From Nevskia sp. (GTDB lineage: Bacteria > Pseudomonadota > Gammaproteobacteria > Nevskiales > Nevskiaceae), in NCBI GenBank assembly GCA_031291075.1, contig JARLJS010000151.1, forward strand, positions 124,001-188,000: 64,000 nucleotides of DNA. Reading direction: 5' to 3'. The translations under genes and the position numbers were made by a program. The notes below the pieces were generated by a model. It did not search any database. It saw only the letters and a list, made by a program, of their open reading frames with translations, and was not told the DNA's origin. Shown here piece by piece: positions 35,614 to 43,444 of the stretch (positions are counted from its first letter, which is position 1; each line of letters opens with the position of its first letter).

Positions 35614-36267
35614 ATGTGGCATGCGCGTCGGGTTGTTGCTTCGCTGCTTCTCGTTTTATGGTGGGCCGCGGCCTCCGCGGACGAAGCGTGGCGACTGGAA
35701 AAGGATGAGGACGGCATCCAGATCTATTCGCGGGCGGTCGACGGCTGGGACATCCGCGAGATCCGTGGACTGACGACGTTCCATGGCCGGCTGAGCAGCC
35801 TGGTCGCCGTCATCGACGATCCGGCCACCGGTCCGGCGCTCAACAAGTTTGTGGCGGAATCGACTGTGACGCAGCGTGACAGCGATACCCGCTACAGGCT
35901 GTATAACCTCACCAGGATGCCTTGGCCGCTGTCGGATCGGGATGTGCTGAACCAGCGCGAAATCACCCAGGATACGGCGACGCACGCGGTGACCATCATC
36001 GACAATGCCACGGATGGCTTGTTGCCGCCCAAGAATGGGCTGGTGCGGATCGTCCGCTCGCGCCAACTATGGTCGTTCACGCCGAAAGGCAACGGCGATG
36101 TGCAAGTGGAGTTGCGCTGGCTGTCGGATCCGAACGGTCCGATCCCTTCCACGCTTATCAATGCCCTTTCCGTGAGCACACCTTTCCACACCATCGACCG
36201 GCTCAGGCAGATCGCGCAGCGCCCGCAGTACGCGCAGGCGCGGCTTGCGTTCATCGCGGAGCCGTGA
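35614..36267 (+). CDS. Exported START-domain (lipid-binding) protein
   Basis: A 217-residue protein. A signal peptide (RRVVASLLLVLWWAAASA, cleaved near ASA-DEA) precedes a START-like domain with WRLEKDEDGIQIYSRAVDGWDIREIRG, RYRLYNLTRMPWPLSDRDV and DPNGPIPSTLINAL. START domains hold sterols or other lipids in a hydrophobic cavity. Export to the periplasm, placement in this cluster and operator site 6 suggest a carrier for the hydrophobic substrate between outer and inner membrane (inference). Confidence 0.82.
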   Translation: MWHARRVVASLLLVLWWAAASADEAWRLEKDEDGIQIYSRAVDGWDIREIRGLTTFHGRLSSLVAVIDDPATGPALNKFVAESTVTQRDSDTRYRLYNLTRMPWPLSDRDVLNQREITQDTATHAVTIIDNATDGLLPPKNGLVRIVRSRQLWSFTPKGNGDVQVELRWLSDPNGPIPSTLINALSVSTPFHTIDRLRQIAQRPQYAQARLAFIAEP

Positions 36268-36330
36268 AGCGGGGGCGGCCCGGAGCGCGGTCCGGCGGCA
36301 TTTGCCTTGGGACGTGGGCTCGTACAATAA

Positions 36331-36349
36331 TAAGCAACACTGTTGATTT
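36331..36349. promoter_or_regulatory. Shared 19-bp operator, site 7
   Basis: TAAGCAACACTGTTGATTT with a perfect CAACA-C-TGTTG core, 119 bp before the ferredoxin reductase gene. It follows a TACAAT at 36323-36328 that could be a -10 box, so it would cover the transcription start. Confidence 0.75.
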
Positions 36350-36468
36350 ATGATGTAGTCGAGGACGCGCGCCAGCCGCGCCGCTGCGGAAGGACGAATG
36401 GTTCCAGTGATCTCCATCAACCACGAGCACGAGCTGCGCCGTGCGGTGCGGCTCGCCGGGCGGCGTAC

Positions 36469-37686
36469 ATGACGGAAACGACCGTCATCGTCGGCGCCGG
36501 GCAGGCCGGCAGCGAGCTCGCCTCCGAACTGCATATGGCCGGTTACGCCGGACGCATCGTGCTGATCGGCGAAGAGGATGCGATCCCCTACCGGCGGCCG
36601 CCTCTGTCCAAGACCTTCCTGTCCGGTGAGGTCGCGGAGGAGTCGCTGTACATCAAGAGCCGTGAGACTTACGCAAAGCAGCACATCGAGCTGCGATGCG
36701 GCGTGCGGGTCGAGGCCATCGACCGGGCGGCGCATGAGGTCGTGCTGGCCGGTGGCGAGCGGCTGCGGTACGACAAGCTCGCCCTGACCACCGGCGGGCG
36801 CCCGCGGCGCCTGAACCTTCCAGGCGCGGAAAGCCCGAACGTGCATTACGTCCGCACCATCGAGGATATCCGCCGCCTGCGCGAGCAATTCCTGGCCGGC
36901 AAACGTCTGGTCATCATCGGTGGAGGCTACATCGGACTCGAAGCCGCTTCCGTCGGCATCAAGAAGGGTCTGCAGGTGACCCTGGTCGAGGCCTTGCCGC
37001 GCCTGCTGGCCCGGGTCACCGGTGTGGAACTGTCAAGCTACTACGAGCAGGTCCACCGGCGTCACGGGGTGGACATTCGTCTGGGTGCGGCCGTCCAGGC
37101 GCTCGAGGGTCGCGGCCAGGTCGAAACGGTGGTTCTGCAGGACGGCAGCCGGATCGCCGCGGACCTGGTTATCGTCGGCATCGGCATGATCCCGAACACC
37201 GAGCTGGCGGAACAGATCGGGCTCGCGGTCGACAACGGCATCGTGGTGGACCTGTTTGCGCAGACGGACGACCCGGACATCGTGGCGGCGGGTGACTGCG
37301 CCAATCATTACAGCGACTTCTGCGGCCGCCACCTGCGCCTGGAGTCCGTGCCGAACGCCACCGAACAGGCCCGCGTCGCCGCGGCGAGTATCCGTGGCGA
37401 GCGCATTCCGCACACGAGCCTGCCGTGGTTCTGGTCCGACCAGTACAACCTGAAGCTCCAGATGGCCGGCCTGTCGCAGGATCATGACCAGGTGGTGCTG
37501 CGCGGGTCCATGGCGGCGGACAGCTTCATCGTCTTCTATTTGCGGAACGGAGTGGTGATCGCCCTGGATTCGGTGAACCGGCCAGCGGAGTTCATGTTCG
37601 GGAAGAAGTTGGTCAACGGACGCATGCGGTCCGAACCCTCGGTTCTGGCTGATGAACGTGTGCCGCTTAAATCCCTGCTGGGCTAG
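36469..37686 (+). CDS. FAD-dependent ferredoxin reductase
   Basis: A 405-residue NADH:ferredoxin reductase of the putidaredoxin/rubredoxin reductase type. FAD motif VIVGAGQAGSELASELH starts at residue 5; NAD motif VIIGGGYIGLEAAS; second FAD segment DIVAAGDCANH; C-terminal LPWFWSDQYNLKLQMAG. It would pass electrons through a small ferredoxin to the P450 or the Rieske oxygenases; no ferredoxin gene is visible in the window. ATG 36469 gives the standard N-terminus; an upstream in-frame start adds 42 unconserved residues. Confidence 0.9.
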   Translation: MTETTVIVGAGQAGSELASELHMAGYAGRIVLIGEEDAIPYRRPPLSKTFLSGEVAEESLYIKSRETYAKQHIELRCGVRVEAIDRAAHEVVLAGGERLRYDKLALTTGGRPRRLNLPGAESPNVHYVRTIEDIRRLREQFLAGKRLVIIGGGYIGLEAASVGIKKGLQVTLVEALPRLLARVTGVELSSYYEQVHRRHGVDIRLGAAVQALEGRGQVETVVLQDGSRIAADLVIVGIGMIPNTELAEQIGLAVDNGIVVDLFAQTDDPDIVAAGDCANHYSDFCGRHLRLESVPNATEQARVAAASIRGERIPHTSLPWFWSDQYNLKLQMAGLSQDHDQVVLRGSMAADSFIVFYLRNGVVIALDSVNRPAEFMFGKKLVNGRMRSEPSVLADERVPLKSLLG

Positions 37687-37709
37687 GGAACCTGGGACTG
37701 GAGAGGGCG

Positions 37710-38726
37710 ATGGAGACAATGCTCGCTGGCGGCAAACACGACTATCCGCTGTCCCGCGACGCCCTGCACGGCCCGCATGGTCGAGCGTACTTTGCCGCTG
37801 ACTGCTCGATCGACCCCGGTCAAATGGCTGATGTCCGGGCGGGGCACAAGGCTGTCGGCCCGTGCTCCATCACGCACCTGCGTTCGCGCTTCCCGCAGTC
37901 CTTCAACCGCTCCTGGAGCCATATCCGCGAGGATGCCGCCGACGTGGCGATCCTATGCTTCCTCAAGCGGGGCACCCTGTGCCTGTCCTGCCCGGGCGGC
38001 CAGAGCGTAGCCAATGCCGGCGACGTCATCATCGCGCGTTCAATGACGCCGTACGTTCTGGAAAGCAAGCCCGATGAGGGCGGTCTGTGCGAGGTGCTTC
38101 AACTCGTCGTGCCGACGCACATGCTCCGACGCATTCTTGGCCTCGATGTGAGGTCCGGCTTTCGCATGCCCGCCGTCGGGCGCCGTTTCGCCATCGCGGA
38201 GCGGATCCTGGCCGATCTGTTCGAGGATACCGGCGAGTTGCATGGGCACGCCGTCAATCTGCTGATCGAAAGCGCGCTTTGCGTCCTGGGTGACGCCATC
38301 AAGGGCCATGCATCCTGCACGTCGGCCCGGCGGACCCTGGCGGACAAGCGTCTGCAGGACGTGCTGCGCTTCATCGAGACGCACTTGTCGGATCCCAAGC
38401 TGAGCGTGGCGCAGGTGGCGAAGAACTGTGGCATCTCCTCGCGTTACCTGTCCCTGCTGCTGATGCAGAACGGCACGCCATTCTCGGCCCTGGTCTGGAA
38501 CAAGCGGTTGAACGCGGCAGTGCAGTGGCTGTCGGCTTCACGTCCGGGCGAAGCGACCATCAGCGAAATCGCCTATGGCGTCGGCTTCAAGAGTGCCGCG
38601 CATTTCAGCCGCATGTTCAAGCGCGAGTACAAGGTAAGCCCCCGGCAGTACCGTGCCGTCGTTCCGCCTGCCGCCGCCGCGGAGCCGCAGCCATGCGTGA
38701 CCGACGGCGGCGCGCCCCGGCACTGA
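37710..38726 (+). CDS. AraC-family transcriptional regulator
   Basis: A 338-residue regulator. An AraC-binding-like sensor (residues 40-190) precedes the C-terminal HTH pair: LSVAQVAKNCGISSRYLSLLLMQNG and ISEIAYGVGFKSAAHFSRMFKREYKVSPRQYR. It lies 23 bases after the ferredoxin reductase and may be cotranscribed. Likely controls nearby oxygenase genes, probably by binding a pathway compound. Confidence 0.9.
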   Translation: METMLAGGKHDYPLSRDALHGPHGRAYFAADCSIDPGQMADVRAGHKAVGPCSITHLRSRFPQSFNRSWSHIREDAADVAILCFLKRGTLCLSCPGGQSVANAGDVIIARSMTPYVLESKPDEGGLCEVLQLVVPTHMLRRILGLDVRSGFRMPAVGRRFAIAERILADLFEDTGELHGHAVNLLIESALCVLGDAIKGHASCTSARRTLADKRLQDVLRFIETHLSDPKLSVAQVAKNCGISSRYLSLLLMQNGTPFSALVWNKRLNAAVQWLSASRPGEATISEIAYGVGFKSAAHFSRMFKREYKVSPRQYRAVVPPAAAAEPQPCVTDGGAPRH

Positions 38727-38799
38727 TATGGCCCGAGCGGTAATGGCGTGAGTCCCGGAATTGTTCGTCGATGGCCGCCCTCAAGGCGGGAGGTTCGCA

Positions 38800-39036
38800 A
38801 TGATAGGTATGGATGGGAAGTGTCCGTTCGAGTTCAACTTCGATCCCGCCGCCTTCAAGGTGGGCGATACCGTGAGCTATCGCGTGCCCCGGCTGGGCGA
38901 TTTTCCCTTCGTCGCGCAGATTGTCACGGTCCACGCGAAGTACATCGACATTGTCGATCCCGGGGAGCCGGGAAAAGTGCTGCGCGCAACGCGTGAAAGT
39001 CGCCCCGTGGTGAGCGACGAACAGGCGCTGGGCTGA
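38800..39036 (+). CDS. Small conserved-looking protein, unknown
   Basis: A 78-residue soluble protein starting at ATG 38800, with GGGAGG 6 bases upstream. It contains an NFDPAAFKVGDTVSYRVPRLGDFPFVAQIVTV stretch that alternates polar and hydrophobic residues, suggesting a small beta-barrel. No family recognised. It sits between the AraC gene and operator site 8 and is codon-biased like its neighbours, so it is probably real. Confidence 0.6.
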   Translation: MIGMDGKCPFEFNFDPAAFKVGDTVSYRVPRLGDFPFVAQIVTVHAKYIDIVDPGEPGKVLRATRESRPVVSDEQALG

Positions 39037-39137
39037 ATCGAGCCGCACCACGGCGTCGCATCCCGACGGGGGGCTGCGCCAGGCGTGCCGCCGGGCCGGC
39101 GCGGTGTCTTTACAGCGGCACGAGCCGGGTGTGAAAA

Positions 39138-39156
39138 TAGACAGCACTGTTGTATA
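39138..39156. promoter_or_regulatory. Shared 19-bp operator, site 8
   Basis: TAGACAGCACTGTTGTATA, 31 bp before the E1 alpha gene. It overlaps TATAAC (39153-39158), a plausible -10 box, so binding should repress. Confidence 0.78.
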
Positions 39157-39187
39157 ACACGTTCGACGTGCAGGACAGGACCATCGC

Positions 39188-40168
39188 ATGAGCGCAAGCC
39201 AAACCTTCACCCCGGCCGCACTGCTTGCCGTCTATCGCAAGGCGCGGCTCATCAACCTGGTGGATGAGCGGTTCCGCGTGCTGCTGCGCTCGGGTCGCCT
39301 GGCGGCGGTCTATTACTCGCCGCGTGGCCAGGAAATACTGGCGGCGGCGATGGGTGTGCACCTGGAGGCGCGCGACTACCTGGTCACGACCTACCGGGGC
39401 ATCCACGACCAGCTGGCCAAGGGCATTCCGCTGCGGCCGCTGTTTGCCGAGTACTACGCCAAGGCGACCGGCGCGTGCAAGGGTAAAGGCGGGCCGATGC
39501 ACATCACGCACCCGGAGACCGGCGTGATGGTGACGACGGGTGTGGTCGGCAGCGGTCTGCCCATTGCCAACGGCCTGGCCTGGGCCTCACAGCTCAAGCG
39601 GGACGGCCGCGTGACACTGGTCACCTTCGGCGACGGCGCGTCCAACATCGGCGCCTTCCACGAGGCCTTGAACCTGGCCGCGCTGTGGAAGCTGCCGGTG
39701 ATCTTCCTGTGCCAGAACAACCTGTACGGCGAGTGCACCAAGTATGAAAAGGCGACCTCGGTGGCCAACGTCGCCGAACGCGCCGCTGCCTACAGCATGG
39801 CCGGCGTCACCGTGAACGGCAACGATCCGGAGGCGATGTGGCTGGCCTCCGGCGCGGCGGTGGCGCGGGCGCGGGCCGGCGAAGGGCCGACCCTGATCGA
39901 AGCGAAGACCTTTCGTTTCATGGGGCACTATTTCGGAGATCCGGGCGCCTACATTCCCAAAGCGGAGTATCAGGCCGCGCTGGAACGCGACCCGATGCCG
40001 GCCTGCCGCGCCGCGGTGCTCGTCAGCGGCGCATCCACCGAAGCGGAGCTGGCTGCCTACGACGCCGAGATTGAAGCCCGCATCGACGACGCCCTGCAAT
40101 ACGCCGCCGACAGTCCGCCGCCGGAAGCGCAGGAAATCGAGCGGGACATCTATGGAGCCGCCGCATGA
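39188..40168 (+). CDS. ThDP-dependent dehydrogenase E1 component, alpha subunit
   Basis: A 326-residue E1 alpha of the acetoin/2-oxoacid dehydrogenase type. The ThDP motif is complete: GDG at 148-150 to NN at 177-178 (TFGDGASNIG to LCQNNLYG). It is followed by KTFRFMGHYFGDPGAY, the segment that in regulated complexes carries a phosphorylation loop. With the beta subunit it would decarboxylate a 2-oxoacid or cleave an acetoin-like diketone and pass the acyl group to a lipoyl arm. The stop overlaps the beta-subunit start. Confidence 0.92.
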   Translation: MSASQTFTPAALLAVYRKARLINLVDERFRVLLRSGRLAAVYYSPRGQEILAAAMGVHLEARDYLVTTYRGIHDQLAKGIPLRPLFAEYYAKATGACKGKGGPMHITHPETGVMVTTGVVGSGLPIANGLAWASQLKRDGRVTLVTFGDGASNIGAFHEALNLAALWKLPVIFLCQNNLYGECTKYEKATSVANVAERAAAYSMAGVTVNGNDPEAMWLASGAAVARARAGEGPTLIEAKTFRFMGHYFGDPGAYIPKAEYQAALERDPMPACRAAVLVSGASTEAELAAYDAEIEARIDDALQYAADSPPPEAQEIERDIYGAAA

Positions 40169-41181
40169 GTGCCGCCGCCGCGCCCAATGCAGAGGTCATC
40201 ACCTTCACCGAAGCGTATTCGCGTGCCTTGCACGACGCGATGGAGATGGATTCCAGCGTCATCATGCTGGGCGAGGACATCGCCGATGAGGAAGGTGGCG
40301 GCGTATTCAAGGTCACCAAGGGCCTGTCGACCAAGTTCGGCAATCGGGTACGGACCACCCCGATCTCCGAGCAGGCCATCGTCGGCGCCGCCGTGGGGGC
40401 GTCGCTGGCGGGGTTCCGGCCGGTGGCCGAGATCATGCTGATGAATTTCATCACGGTGCCGATGGACCAGATCGTCAACCACGCCGCCAAGCTGCGCTTC
40501 ATGTCCGGCGGCCAGACCCATGTGCCGATCACCATCCGTACGCGAACCGGCGCCGGTGCGGGTACGGGCGGCCAGCATTCGGACATGCTTGAGGCCTGGT
40601 TCGCCCATGTCGCCGGCATCAAGGTGGTGGTGCCGTCGACGCCGGCGGATGCCTATGGGCTGCTGCTGTCCTGCATCTTCGACGACGATCCCTGCCTGTT
40701 CATCGAAGACCAGCTTACCCGCACGCAGACCGGGCCGGTGCCGGAAAAGGGACTGCGCGTCCCGCTAGGCAAGGCCCACGTCGCCCGGTCCGGCACCGAT
40801 GTCTCCGTGGTGGGCTACGGCCGGCCGATCCGTGATGCGATGGTGCTGGCGGACAAGCTGTCCGGCGAGGGGATTTCGGTGGAAGTGGTGGATCTGCGCA
40901 CGGTTTCGCCACTGGATGCAGAAACGGTGCTGAAGTCGGTGGCCAAGACCGGGCGGGCGGTGGTGGTGCACGAAGCGCCACGCAGCTTCGGCGCCGGCGC
41001 CGAGATCGTCGCGCGAATCCAGGAGCACCTGTTCGGCCAGCTCAGGGCACCCGTGTTGCGGGTGGCGTCGCGGGACGTGACCGTACCGTTCGCGCGCGTG
41101 CTGGAACAGGAATACCTGTACAAGGCCAGCGGGATCGAGGCCGCGATTCGACAGACGCTGGAATGGAGAGCACCACGATGA
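40165..41181 (+). CDS. ThDP-dependent dehydrogenase E1 component, beta subunit
   Basis: A 338-residue transketolase-like E1 beta. It shows the activating Glu in TTPISEQAIVGAAVGASLAG, IRTRTGAGAGTGGQHSDMLEAWFAHVAGIKVVVPSTPADA and the C-terminal VEVVDLRTVSPLDAETVLKSVAKTGRAVVVHEA. It forms the active site with the alpha subunit. The ATG overlaps the alpha stop, and its own stop overlaps the lipoyl gene, so the three are coupled. Confidence 0.92.
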   Translation: MSAAAAPNAEVITFTEAYSRALHDAMEMDSSVIMLGEDIADEEGGGVFKVTKGLSTKFGNRVRTTPISEQAIVGAAVGASLAGFRPVAEIMLMNFITVPMDQIVNHAAKLRFMSGGQTHVPITIRTRTGAGAGTGGQHSDMLEAWFAHVAGIKVVVPSTPADAYGLLLSCIFDDDPCLFIEDQLTRTQTGPVPEKGLRVPLGKAHVARSGTDVSVVGYGRPIRDAMVLADKLSGEGISVEVVDLRTVSPLDAETVLKSVAKTGRAVVVHEAPRSFGAGAEIVARIQEHLFGQLRAPVLRVASRDVTVPFARVLEQEYLYKASGIEAAIRQTLEWRAPR

Positions 41182-41408
41182 GCGTAGAAGTGCGCATCCC
41201 TCAGATCGGCTTTTCGGCGGAGGAGGGCATACTGACGGAATGGCTGGTGGCCGACGGCGCGCGCGTCGAGGCCGGCAAGCCCTTGTATACGCTGGAGCTC
41301 GACAAATCGGTGCAGGAAGTGGAGGCACCCGCCTCGGGTACGCTGAAGATTCATGCCGTCACGGGTGAAACGTATCGGGTGGGCGCGCTGGTCGCGGAGA
41401 TCGTTTGA
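41178..41408 (+). CDS. Free-standing lipoyl/biotinyl carrier domain
   Basis: A 76-residue protein that is only a lipoyl domain. The modified lysine is K43 in LELDKSVQEVEAP, where DK(A/S) is the lipoylation signature, and ETYRVGALVAEIV closes the fold. A normal E2 adds a subunit-binding domain and a catalytic acyltransferase core of over 300 residues; none is present here. ATG 41178 overlaps the E1 beta stop. It could be a mobile acceptor arm for E1, with reoxidation by an E3 encoded elsewhere. Confidence 0.88.
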   Translation: MSVEVRIPQIGFSAEEGILTEWLVADGARVEAGKPLYTLELDKSVQEVEAPASGTLKIHAVTGETYRVGALVAEIV

Positions 41409-41431
41409 GCCTGAGGGTGGGAGGATAGGTC

Positions 41432-42859
41432 ATGAACGGCATTGCGCAGTCCCCCTGGCCGGAGAGCTGGAGCGTTCTCGATCACGGCATTCGCAGCGGA
41501 CGCTACACGGATCCAGCGTTTGCGCGGCTGGAACACAATAAGCTGTGGAGCCGGACCTGGCAGGCCGCCGCGAGGCTCGACGAGATTCCGGGGGTGGGCG
41601 ACTTCACCACCTACGACATCGGCGACCAGTCGGTTATCGTCGTGCGGGCCGACGCCGAAACCGTCAAGGTCTACCACAACGTCTGCCCGCACCGGGGCAC
41701 GGCCCTGTCGGCCGGCGGCTGCGGGCATTTCAAGGACGGCAGGATCATCTGTCCGTTCCATGGCTGGCGCTGGGACCTGGGCGGCCGCAATCAGTACGTG
41801 CTCGAACGCGAGCAGTTCCGCGGCGGTCAGTTGCGCGACAGCGACGTGGCCCTGCGCGAAGTCCGGCACGAGGTGTTCGCCGGCTTCGTCTTCATCAATT
41901 TCGACCGCGACGCCATACCGTTCGCTGACTTCATCGCGCCAGTGCGCCAGCTGATCGAGGACCTGGCAATCGGGGAGATGCACCACTACTGGTGGAAGGC
42001 CCTGCCGGTGCCGGCCAACTGGAAGGTGGCGCAGGAAGCCTTCTTCGAGGGCTACCATGTCCCGGCGACGCACCCCCAGCTTGAGCCCTCCGCGGCCGAA
42101 ATCATCTACGACGGCATTCCCGGTCCCGACAGCGAGGCGGGGTTCCAGCATCGCAACGTCGTCTACGAGGTGTTCGAGCACGGCCACGGCCGCTTCTACG
42201 GCGGCAAGAAGACGCCTATGGCCGGCCACGTCAAGCGCCAGGACGACATCGACCCGGTGGACGCCATGGCCGCGCGACTCAACCTCCTGGTGGAGGGTAT
42301 GGACGCGATGGTGCTGAAGGAGGACGTGGACCTGGTCCGGTCGCTCAAGGGCAGGCCGATCCCGGAAGGCTCCAACCTCGGCGCCGAATACGTCAAGGCG
42401 CTGTACGGCACCGCCATGGCCGAACGACGTCCCATGCCCAAGCCCGTGCCCGAGATCCTCGGCATGTGGGGCGGCGAAATCTACATCTTTCCCAACCTGA
42501 TGATCCTGCCCCAGGCAGGCAACGCCATGATCTACCGTGTGCGGCCGGACGGCTTCGATCCGGATCGCTGCATTTTCGAGATCTTTTCGACCAGGACTTA
42601 CCCGGCGGCGGCCAAGCCGCCGCGGGCGGTGGTACAGACGGTCACCGACATCCGCGATCCGGAGCAGGTGCTACTGATCCCGCGCCAGGATCTCAACAAC
42701 ATCCCCCGGATGCAGAAGGGTCTGCACTCAAGGGGCTGCAAGCAGATCTGGCTTGCCGCCCAGGAGGAAAAGCTGATCCTCAACATGCACCAGGAGCTGG
42801 ACCGCTATCTGCGGGAAGGCGCGGCGCCGGTGTCCGCGGCTGCAACAGTTGCCGCCTGA
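41432..42859 (+). CDS. Rieske non-haem iron oxygenase, alpha subunit
   Basis: A 475-residue oxygenase. Rieske ligands C85-x-H87 (CPHRG) and C107-x2-H110 (CPFHGW); mononuclear iron His H209 and H214 in NWKVAQEAFFEGYHVPATHP. GGGAGG lies 10 bases before the ATG. It has the same architecture as the oxygenase at 17386-18765 but differs substantially in sequence, so the two probably act on different intermediates. It follows the lipoyl gene by 23 bases and should be transcribed from the site 8 promoter. Confidence 0.92.
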   Translation: MNGIAQSPWPESWSVLDHGIRSGRYTDPAFARLEHNKLWSRTWQAAARLDEIPGVGDFTTYDIGDQSVIVVRADAETVKVYHNVCPHRGTALSAGGCGHFKDGRIICPFHGWRWDLGGRNQYVLEREQFRGGQLRDSDVALREVRHEVFAGFVFINFDRDAIPFADFIAPVRQLIEDLAIGEMHHYWWKALPVPANWKVAQEAFFEGYHVPATHPQLEPSAAEIIYDGIPGPDSEAGFQHRNVVYEVFEHGHGRFYGGKKTPMAGHVKRQDDIDPVDAMAARLNLLVEGMDAMVLKEDVDLVRSLKGRPIPEGSNLGAEYVKALYGTAMAERRPMPKPVPEILGMWGGEIYIFPNLMILPQAGNAMIYRVRPDGFDPDRCIFEIFSTRTYPAAAKPPRAVVQTVTDIRDPEQVLLIPRQDLNNIPRMQKGLHSRGCKQIWLAAQEEKLILNMHQELDRYLREGAAPVSAAATVAA

Positions 42860-42872
42860 GGCGCCGTCCGGA

Positions 42873-43244
42873 TCAGCCGTCGCGGCCGGACAAGCCCAGC
42901 TGCTGCCTCAACGCGGTGAGGTCAGGGTTCGAGGGGCAGAAGGCGTGATCGCTGCACTCGGACGAGCGCAGGACGGCATCGCACTTGGGCTTTGACGGAC
43001 AGGTTTCACAAGTCCGGATCTGCGCGGCGATCTGTCGCCGCGAGGTCATGCGCAGATAAGTCTCCACGCCGATGCCGCGCCGGCGAAGCATCTCCTGCAG
43101 GCGCACCAGCGCGAGCGGGCTGAGCAGGTCGCTGCGCAGCGGGAAGACATCCCGGATCGCGTCGGCTGCGGCGATGCCGATCAGGGGCGCGAGCGCTGCC
43201 GCGCAGATCAGTGCAAGGGTCGTGTCGGAAAGCATGGTCGTCAT
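42873..43244 (-). CDS. Cys-rich small membrane-anchored protein (DUF6455-like)
   Basis: A 123-residue protein. The N-terminus is one hydrophobic helix (TTLALICAAALAPLIGIAAA). The rest carries five Cys (CETCPSKPKCDAVLRSSECSDHAFCPS), which could bind metal or an Fe-S centre. This resembles DUF6455-type proteins; the assignment is tentative. AGGAGATTGCACC precedes the ATG. A perfect FNR/Anr-type box lies 54 bp upstream, so expression probably rises when oxygen is low. Confidence 0.6.
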   Translation of the reverse strand: MTTMLSDTTLALICAAALAPLIGIAAADAIRDVFPLRSDLLSPLALVRLQEMLRRRGIGVETYLRMTSRRQIAAQIRTCETCPSKPKCDAVLRSSECSDHAFCPSNPDLTALRQQLGLSGRDG

Positions 43245-43297
43245 GGTGCAATCTCCTGGTTAGGGGTGATGGTCGGCCAGCCGGTCACGCAGCGTCA

Positions 43298-43311
43298 TTG
43301 ATCTGGATCAA
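43298..43311. promoter_or_regulatory. FNR/Anr-type box
   Basis: TTGATCTGGATCAA matches the TTGAT-N4-ATCAA consensus exactly. It lies 54 bp upstream of the Cys-rich protein start on the minus strand, and 134 bp before the wax ester synthase gene. Its position suits activation of the Cys-rich gene; no clear -10 box is visible. Confidence 0.7.
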
Positions 43312-43327
43312 CGACACCGGCGATAAC

Positions 43328-43346
43328 TAATCATCAGTGTTGTCGT
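43328..43346. promoter_or_regulatory. Shared 19-bp operator, site 9
   Basis: TAATCATCAGTGTTGTCGT, core CATCA-G-TGTTG. It lies 98 bp before the wax ester synthase gene and 17 bp from the FNR-type box, so the two signals share one divergent promoter region. Confidence 0.72.
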
Positions 43347-43444
43347 GTATGCCGTTTTTGTGCCATAAAGGCGCGGGCGGGAGGAGGTCCGGCCGCGTCG
43401 CCGGGCGGCGGTTGTGGCCTAAACCAGCGGCTTGAGAGTCCATA

